64,000 bases of DNA from Polyporus tsugae (lineage: Eukaryota > Basidiomycota > Agaricomycetes > Polyporales > Polyporaceae). Of this stretch, positions 58,921 to 64,000 are shown piece by piece (position 1 is the first letter of the stretch; every line of letters begins with the position of its first letter). The position numbers were made by a program, and so were the translations under genes. The stretch lies in contig JAHRBS010000004.1 of the NCBI GenBank assembly GCA_024305745.1, forward strand, positions 4,712,001 through 4,776,000, given 5' to 3'. The notes under the pieces were generated by a model. That model was not told the DNA's origin, did no database searches, and saw only the letters and a list, made by a program, of their open reading frames with translations.

Positions 58921-60420
58921 ATGCAGCTCTCTGTATTCATCCACGATGGCCAAGTTTACGCGTCGCCAACCCGTGCCTCATTCCCTCCCTGTGGCCCACC
59001 ATCCCCTTCCGAAGACGGTCCAAAGTGGACGCACGTCTCGCCGTCCACATAGCACGCTGCATGTTGGCGCAAAAGGACTACCTCGAGCTGGCCTTCTATC
59101 CAAAGTCATCGCAACTCGAAGGTGAGCTCTTCCGTAATCTCCGCTTCTACCGGATGGATAGCATTCTCCTGGAGGAATAATTACGTCCTGGTCTGTCCCC
59201 GGAGTACCATGTTGCACATGCCATACAATTGTATGACCTCGAGACGATTCTCCTCACTGTGCGAAAGGTCTTGCAGGGCCAGGTCGAGGTTGTCGGTCTG
59301 GAGAAGGAAGCTTTTCGAGGTCCCTCCAGCGCGGGTACACATCCTGGTCAAGGAACAAAGTGGATGTTAGGAAGCAAGCTTTCTTTGCCAAGAGGAAGTT
59401 CTTGCATCACATTGCTGTGATCTCGTTCTACATTGCCATCATCTTGCACTCGGCCAGCTATAATTATCATTGATATTACATCCTCCTTGCCAATGGCATA
59501 TCCAGAGCTGTTGCCGACAAGATCTCATCCACCATGGTAGCAGACTTCAGCCCAAACATTCCGCACGCAGGGGTGTTCATCATGCCAGACCAGAAAACTG
59601 CTTGCTGGGCTTGTTATGGCCGAACCCTCATCGCCTCCAATGTACCCATCTACATCGCTTGGGGCCCTCTCTAATCCCCGCGCCTGCTGCTCCTCCAGTC
59701 CAGACTTGGACCCATCGCGTGGCCGGGGGCTGGAACACGCCTGGCCGACCTCACTAGCTGGCGGCCGTACCTCAACGTACTCCGTGCACCCCATCGAGTG
59801 GCACTAGCCCGACTGCTAGTCTCCGAGCACCTCCTAGCGATCGAGGGTCTGCGACGCGAACCCTATGGGGTGCCACAACTCCGAAGGATATGCTGCTTCT
59901 GCAAGAATGCATCAAAGATGAGCACCACACCCTGTTTGTCTGCGAACATGCCTCTCTTACGAACATCCGCCGGACGGTTCTTTGACATGCTACGCGAACG
60001 ATTCCAGGTTAACATGACGTACCTGATCCGTTTCCCCCTCCCTGTCAGTAGATGATGTACTGCATGTGCTCCTGAGTCGCGGGGATGTACTTCCATTGGT
60101 CGCGGAATACGCACCAGAGTTGCCTGGAAGGAGCGTGAGACAGTGTGGGAAATGTATTCGCCGGCATGTAAACGCTACAATTCTGTTGCCGGAGAGTGGG
60201 ACGTTGCGAAGTTTCTGGATCACGGTGTACCCGAGCTTTCCACTGCTGACGAGTATGACGTGCTCTTTGCTGATGGCAAGGGGAGCCATGCCTATGAGAG
60301 CTCGACATGGGATCATCGTCCTCCCAAGCCATTCTTCCGCAAGGAACACTACGAACTTGCTGTGTCTCCTCCCTACGGACATGGTAGCATTTCTCAACCC
60401 TGTACATGTAGAATCAATTG
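58921..60420 (+). pseudogene. Relic mirror copy of gene A, with a LINE fragment inside
   Basis: Start MQLSVFIHDGQVYASPTR at 58,921, clearly homologous to gene A at 33,424. YLELAFYPKSSQLEGELF, ISFYIAIILHS, ADKISSTMVADFSPN and NVPIYIAWGPL follow, with stops. After GPL the frame is lost to unrelated sequence (59,690-60,052). Homology to gene A resumes with KERETVWEMYSPACKRYNS and FLDHGVPELSTADEYD to FFRKEHYEL. The C-terminal third of gene A is missing. Clearly non-functional. Confidence 0.8.
59690..60052 (+). mobile_element. Fragment of a LINE reverse-transcriptase C-terminus
   Basis: Frames within this segment give RPYLNVLRAPHRVALARLLVSE, a pattern of the region after the RT domain in non-LTR elements, followed (in a shifted frame) by CCFC and DEHHTLFVCEHASL, the C-x-x-C ... 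H ... C zinc-binding tail. It interrupts relic gene A'. Too short for classification. Confidence 0.5.
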
Positions 60421-60969
60421 CATAGTCTTACAGAAAATGCAGGTTGACTAGTTTAAGGTGGTCTGAATGATGAATCAAATACCGTACATCAACAGCACAT
60501 GGCATCAACGGCCGGGCTTTAAGGTAAGATCCATAAGAACGTATCCGAGTACTTTTCGGGAAATTGGCGAAGGACATCGGGAGCCGTGCAAATATTGTCC
60601 AGTTGCTGAGCAAGAAATGCGTATATTGGGGTGAAATACTGACAGTGGTGATCGAGGAATTATGGGTACCTGACTCGCCTACGGGGAGAAGGAATTCAAC
60701 CATGATGAACGGGATGCGCGAGGGATGATACGGATGCTCGGGGGAGAGGATATTGTCCACAAATGGCCTGAGTTCAGCCTCTGGAAGGGAAGGTAGTCAT
60801 GTCAACTGTGGTGAGAGGGAAGCGATAGTGGCTGCGAGTGAGAAACGGCAAAGCTGGCCTGAAGCAAATGGCATAGGCTACCGCTTTTTATATGAATCCT
60901 CTCTGAACCCAACAGTCAAAAGGGCAAGTTGTGCTGCGGCTCTCGGCGTTGAACCTCCATCTCACTTCA
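60421..60969. other. Spacer, nothing recognised
   Basis: Minus-strand open frames of up to 110 codons lack recognisable features. Confidence 0.35.
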
Positions 60970-61295
60970 GTCTGACCGCGGTCGACACTGCAGCCAGATG
61001 AGCCATCCATGGCGGCGAGGAGAGCATGGTGAGCGTCGGCGAGGACTCGGAGAGGTAGAAGGCCAACAGACCATTCAGGCTGCTGATGTTCCCACAGCCA
61101 CTCGCCCAATGATTTGCTTCTCAATTGCAACTTCGACTTCTTCCAGATCGTCGCCCCACCGTCCACCTGCCGTCCTCTCCCTCCCAGTCGCTGCCCCATT
61201 CATCCATCCCCTTTCACTCTGGTGTCAACCATTGTGAAATGCTTCGACCTATCGTGGTTCCCCGTACATTCCACTTTAGTGTTGACCATTCTGGA
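60970..61295 (+). promoter_or_regulatory. GGTGTYRACC module, copy M61
   Basis: Dyads at 60,977-60,990 (GCGGTCGACACTG), 61,220-61,231 (TGGTGTCAACCA) and 61,279-61,289. The half beyond 61,213 belongs to the inverted repeat and matches M29 almost perfectly; the half before 61,213 resembles M29 only distantly. Confidence 0.7.
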
Positions 61296-62797
61296 ACTCG
61301 ACCTAGCTCGACCTACATTCTCTACGCCTGAGGCCTTTCCCTTGCGCTGTCGTCCGCCTTGGTCTCCACGCCATCCGATAAGCCGGGCAAAAAGCCCAAG
61401 GCCTTCGCCTGCACGTACGACTGCATTGCGCAACTCTTCGAATGGAACAATGAGGAGGAGCCAATCAGCTGGCACGGAACTCACAGTGTACACCCTACCT
61501 CTGCCCGCTGCTGCCTCAACTGACGCATCAGGCGGCTCTACAAGTTGACCGAATTTGATGGGTTCCTCGGATGAATGCGCAAGAAAGCCGCTGTGCGGGC
61601 GAGCGGCGCCGACACTGATATTGGGGTATGTACATTTCGATGGCCGGAACAGGTACGTACTCTGGATCTGTTACCCTATATGCTTGTCAGTCTGATCCGC
61701 ATGCACTTGCACAGTACCACCGCTAGAACAGCTGTGCCTTGGGTATCCGCGGCCAACCTCATCAAGTTCGCACTCAGCAACTGCAATAGTGTGTGTGTTC
61801 GCTTGGCCCTTGCCTTAGTGTAATCAGGACTGACCACCCATGGCCAATTTGCAGGACGGCGTCCATCCAGTGCTAGCATAAGGGTCACGCATGGGTTTAC
61901 TAGTAAGCACCCTGTCTCACCCCTCTGCTGTCTTTGCATGGCCAGCTAATAACACACAGCATCAACATTTCCAGAGCTTCAATGTATTGTATTTTCCACC
62001 CCGGTCCATGGAGAAGTTAAAATTTCACATTCCGCCGCCTCTTGGGACTCTACTGCGGCCACGAATATCAGTTTATAGTTTGCCCCATTCTCCAGAAATG
62101 AACACAATCTGTATCTATGGGTGTTGTGCCGTAACGAGTTTCCTCCCTCGTATCTGCTTTCACGCTAGTTACTAGTATAATTACTTTACCTTGGGTCTCT
62201 ATGGAGATTCTACTGGCTCGGACAACCCTTACATGACTGACGCACACTGCTCGTGCTTCCTCTCAGCCTTGGAGCTCAGTTCGCACGGCTTTGCCTCTAC
62301 CCTCTCCCTCCTTTCATGGTATTACCCCTCCTCCCGTGCCTCGTCCTGGGCCTCGCTTGAGCGGACTCTCCTCCCCTGATTGCTGTCCCCACTCTGCTTC
62401 TCCCTACGTGGTCCCTCTTCTACTACACTTTTGAAACCTGCTGATCCCCCTCCACTCGCTTTTCGTCCCTACCGCTCTGGTCAAGACCTCCATGGCATGA
62501 CATCATCTCCACGCACAGTGCAAGGCACGCAATAATGCAGGAGCGCGGTGCAAGGCTCTTGTTTTTTGCGCGGATGCTCTGCCCTTTCCCCGTGCCGGAG
62601 GTCTTCCGTTCTTCTACCCCACCCACCTCCGATCAAAACTTGCTTGACAAATGTTCCTGTCTTTGAAACGAACGGGACGTACGGTGAGGATGACTGGTTA
62701 GGCAGCTGCTTCTATGTACTTTTTACACCCGCTATGCTAACCGATTTCAGCTTTCATCTCCTCACACTTGGAGGCCTGCACACAAGTGCTTCTGTGA
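61296..62797 (+). pseudogene. Degenerate companion gene in the right inverted repeat
   Basis: Carries PSDKPGKKPKA, CIAQLFEWNNEEEPISW, stops, then SGADTDIG and a donor, resembling the N-terminal part of gene C. Later open frames (to ~62,400) show no domain. Confidence 0.4.
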
Positions 62798-63359
62798 ATG
62801 GCCATGCAATCCCCCCCCACTGCATCTGACGGTATGGGGTATATCCACGCACTCAAGCTCATTGGTACGTACGATATCAGTGTTTGCTAACAATGCACGA
62901 TCGACCCGCTTTTAGACACCGCGCACCCGGATATTGTGCGCATCAAAGTCGGCCGCAGCGTAGATGTTTGTCGCCATATTTCTGAACATCGCTGATGCTG
63001 CCCCTCCTTCAAGCCTCAATTACTGGGCACATATCCCTCTGCAACCCATGGGATCTACCCCATTGGTGTCCGCTATTCACATTTACTCGAGCGGCTTGTT
63101 CACCTGGAACTTACCAACCTCACCGCTCAGTCAAACCCTGCCCATAGAAAAGCCACTCGCCCCCGGTGCCAAGACTGTCAGTATGATTCCCGCTCTTGTT
63201 TGTGAAGCACTTATACATACTTGGCTAGGTGGCTCGAGACACATTGAAATATTCACTTTCAAATGCACGCCCGGAACTCCTGTCAACTGGCACTGGCAGC
63301 ATGTCATCCGTGCTGCATTCCAAAGGTGGGGATGTATTGTCACAGAACATGTAGCGTAA
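62798..63359 (+). pseudogene. T5orf172 (DUF1766, GIY-YIG-like) domain gene, right copy
   Basis: A compact ~160-residue domain on three exons. Exon 1 (from an ATG at 62,798) gives GYIHALKLI, the GIY-YIG-like strand; a 51-bp intron (62,865-62,915) leads to PDIVRIKVGRSVDVCRHISEH. UGA follows at 62,993 (EHR-stop-CCPSF; CGA to TGA would fit). Then FKPQLLGTYP, LLERLVHLELTNL and RPRCQDC; a 52-bp intron (63,177-63,228) joins to GSRHIEIFTFKC, and the end is RAAFQRWGCIVTEHVA. The order GY.. / KVGR / LVH.EL / C..CG..H.E.F / W matches T5orf172. That family is nuclease-like, with role in fungi unclear. Apart from the UGA the gene is intact. Confidence 0.75.
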
Positions 63360-64000
63360 TATGTAGGGAACTTCGGCACTCGTTTGGATGCAGACAGTGG
63401 GGGCGCAATTGCAAGAAGAGGAGGTTAGCTTTCAATGCAGAGGATAGGTAGTGTATGTGAGCGCAATAGCAGCACGGTGGTGGAATCAGACAGTGGGTGG
63501 GTGAAGCCTCGCGCTCACCCCTCATTGCAAGTCCATTATTTGCATTGGTTTCATGAGTGGCCGGTCATCTTCCTCATTCGCGACGAGCGGCCACATATGC
63601 GGCAAGTGATCGTGGCATGGGCGGTCCATGAGCGGTCCGCTGAGTGGACTGTACACGACCGATGAACTCTTGCCGATGACCGATCATCGGGCCAACGACC
63701 GAACATATCAAATTTTCTCCCGGACAAAAGGGAAACCAACGTAAGACATGTTGTCTGGGCTTTGCGACTGAACAAAGTTTTGAATGTTCTCCAGCATAAC
63801 ATGGAGAACAATGTTTCAGCTGTTGGCAGCAATTTTATCCGTAACAACGTCTCAACTTCAGAGCCAGTCAACAGTTGAAACATTGTCTCGGCTGTTATTC
63901 AGGTTGATATCTCATATGTTGATTTGTGTTTTCTCTGGTTCGTCAGACAACATAAGAAATGTTCATTTCACTGTTATCCCACATAACATGCCAACTGTTA

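Larger units (their letters stand above)
61213..64000 (-). repeat. Large inverted repeat, right arm (runs off the window)
   Basis: Mirror of 26,859-29,645. Its outer end lies beyond 64,000, so the true length of the repeat is unknown. Confidence 0.95.

Noticed and set aside
26859..64000. A giant Starship-type mobile element
   Set aside because: I see no tyrosine-recombinase (DUF3435) captain gene; the inverted repeats and transposase families point elsewhere.

Overview
The window is nuclear DNA of a filamentous basidiomycete, most likely an Agaricomycete. Host genes are broken by many 50-60 bp GT-AG introns, and the repeats include Copia and chromodomain Gypsy retrotransposons plus a mushroom-type transposase with its usual companion gene families. 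There are no operons and no bacterial signals.

Layout. 1-10.7 kb is ordinary host sequence: the start of an unknown basic protein (minus), a small coiled-coil protein, a UDP-glucose 4-epimerase (minus), the THO-complex subunit THOC1/Hpr1 (minus) and an MFS transporter (plus). A second MFS paralogue starts at 10,760. It is cut by a full Copia element (11,504-17,896, 533-bp LTRs, target duplication AGATG) and is otherwise a relic ending near 18,345. From 18,506 to 26,767 lies a fold-back element with 285-bp inverted arms. It carries a small TA-flanked MITE and a tRNA-like pol III promoter in its core, and a 7.0-kb chromodomain Gypsy element in its right arm.

From about 26.8 kb to the window end is a transposon-derived gene island. 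Two nearly identical 2.8-kb inverted repeats (26,859-29,645 and 61,213-64,000, the latter cut by the window end) enclose about 31.5 kb. Inside are a Plavaka-like transposase gene and several gene families typical of Agaricomycete mobile DNA: a ~900-residue protein and its relic mirror copy, two copies of a small gene, a coiled-coil protein, a WD40-like protein with a C-terminal membrane helix, and others. Each inverted-repeat arm carries a T5orf172 (GIY-YIG-like) gene. A second Copia copy sits inverted at 48,391-54,385 with different target duplications (TGAGA) and an abnormal hairpin terminus.

The most unusual signals are: (1) a Copia LTR holding an intron-containing unit and, in tandem, the same unit lacking exactly that 52-bp intron; (2) the second Copia copy, inserted with U5 ends at both termini; (3) both Copia copies sharing three in-frame UGA codons and a YVND reverse-transcriptase motif yet having moved to different sites; (4) a dispersed 350-500 bp module upstream of several transposon-linked genes, marked by GGT-GTYR-ACC dyads whose flanking arms covary; (5) the large inverted repeat ending inside two diverged copies of that module. 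All gene-family assignments come from reading motifs, not from database searches.
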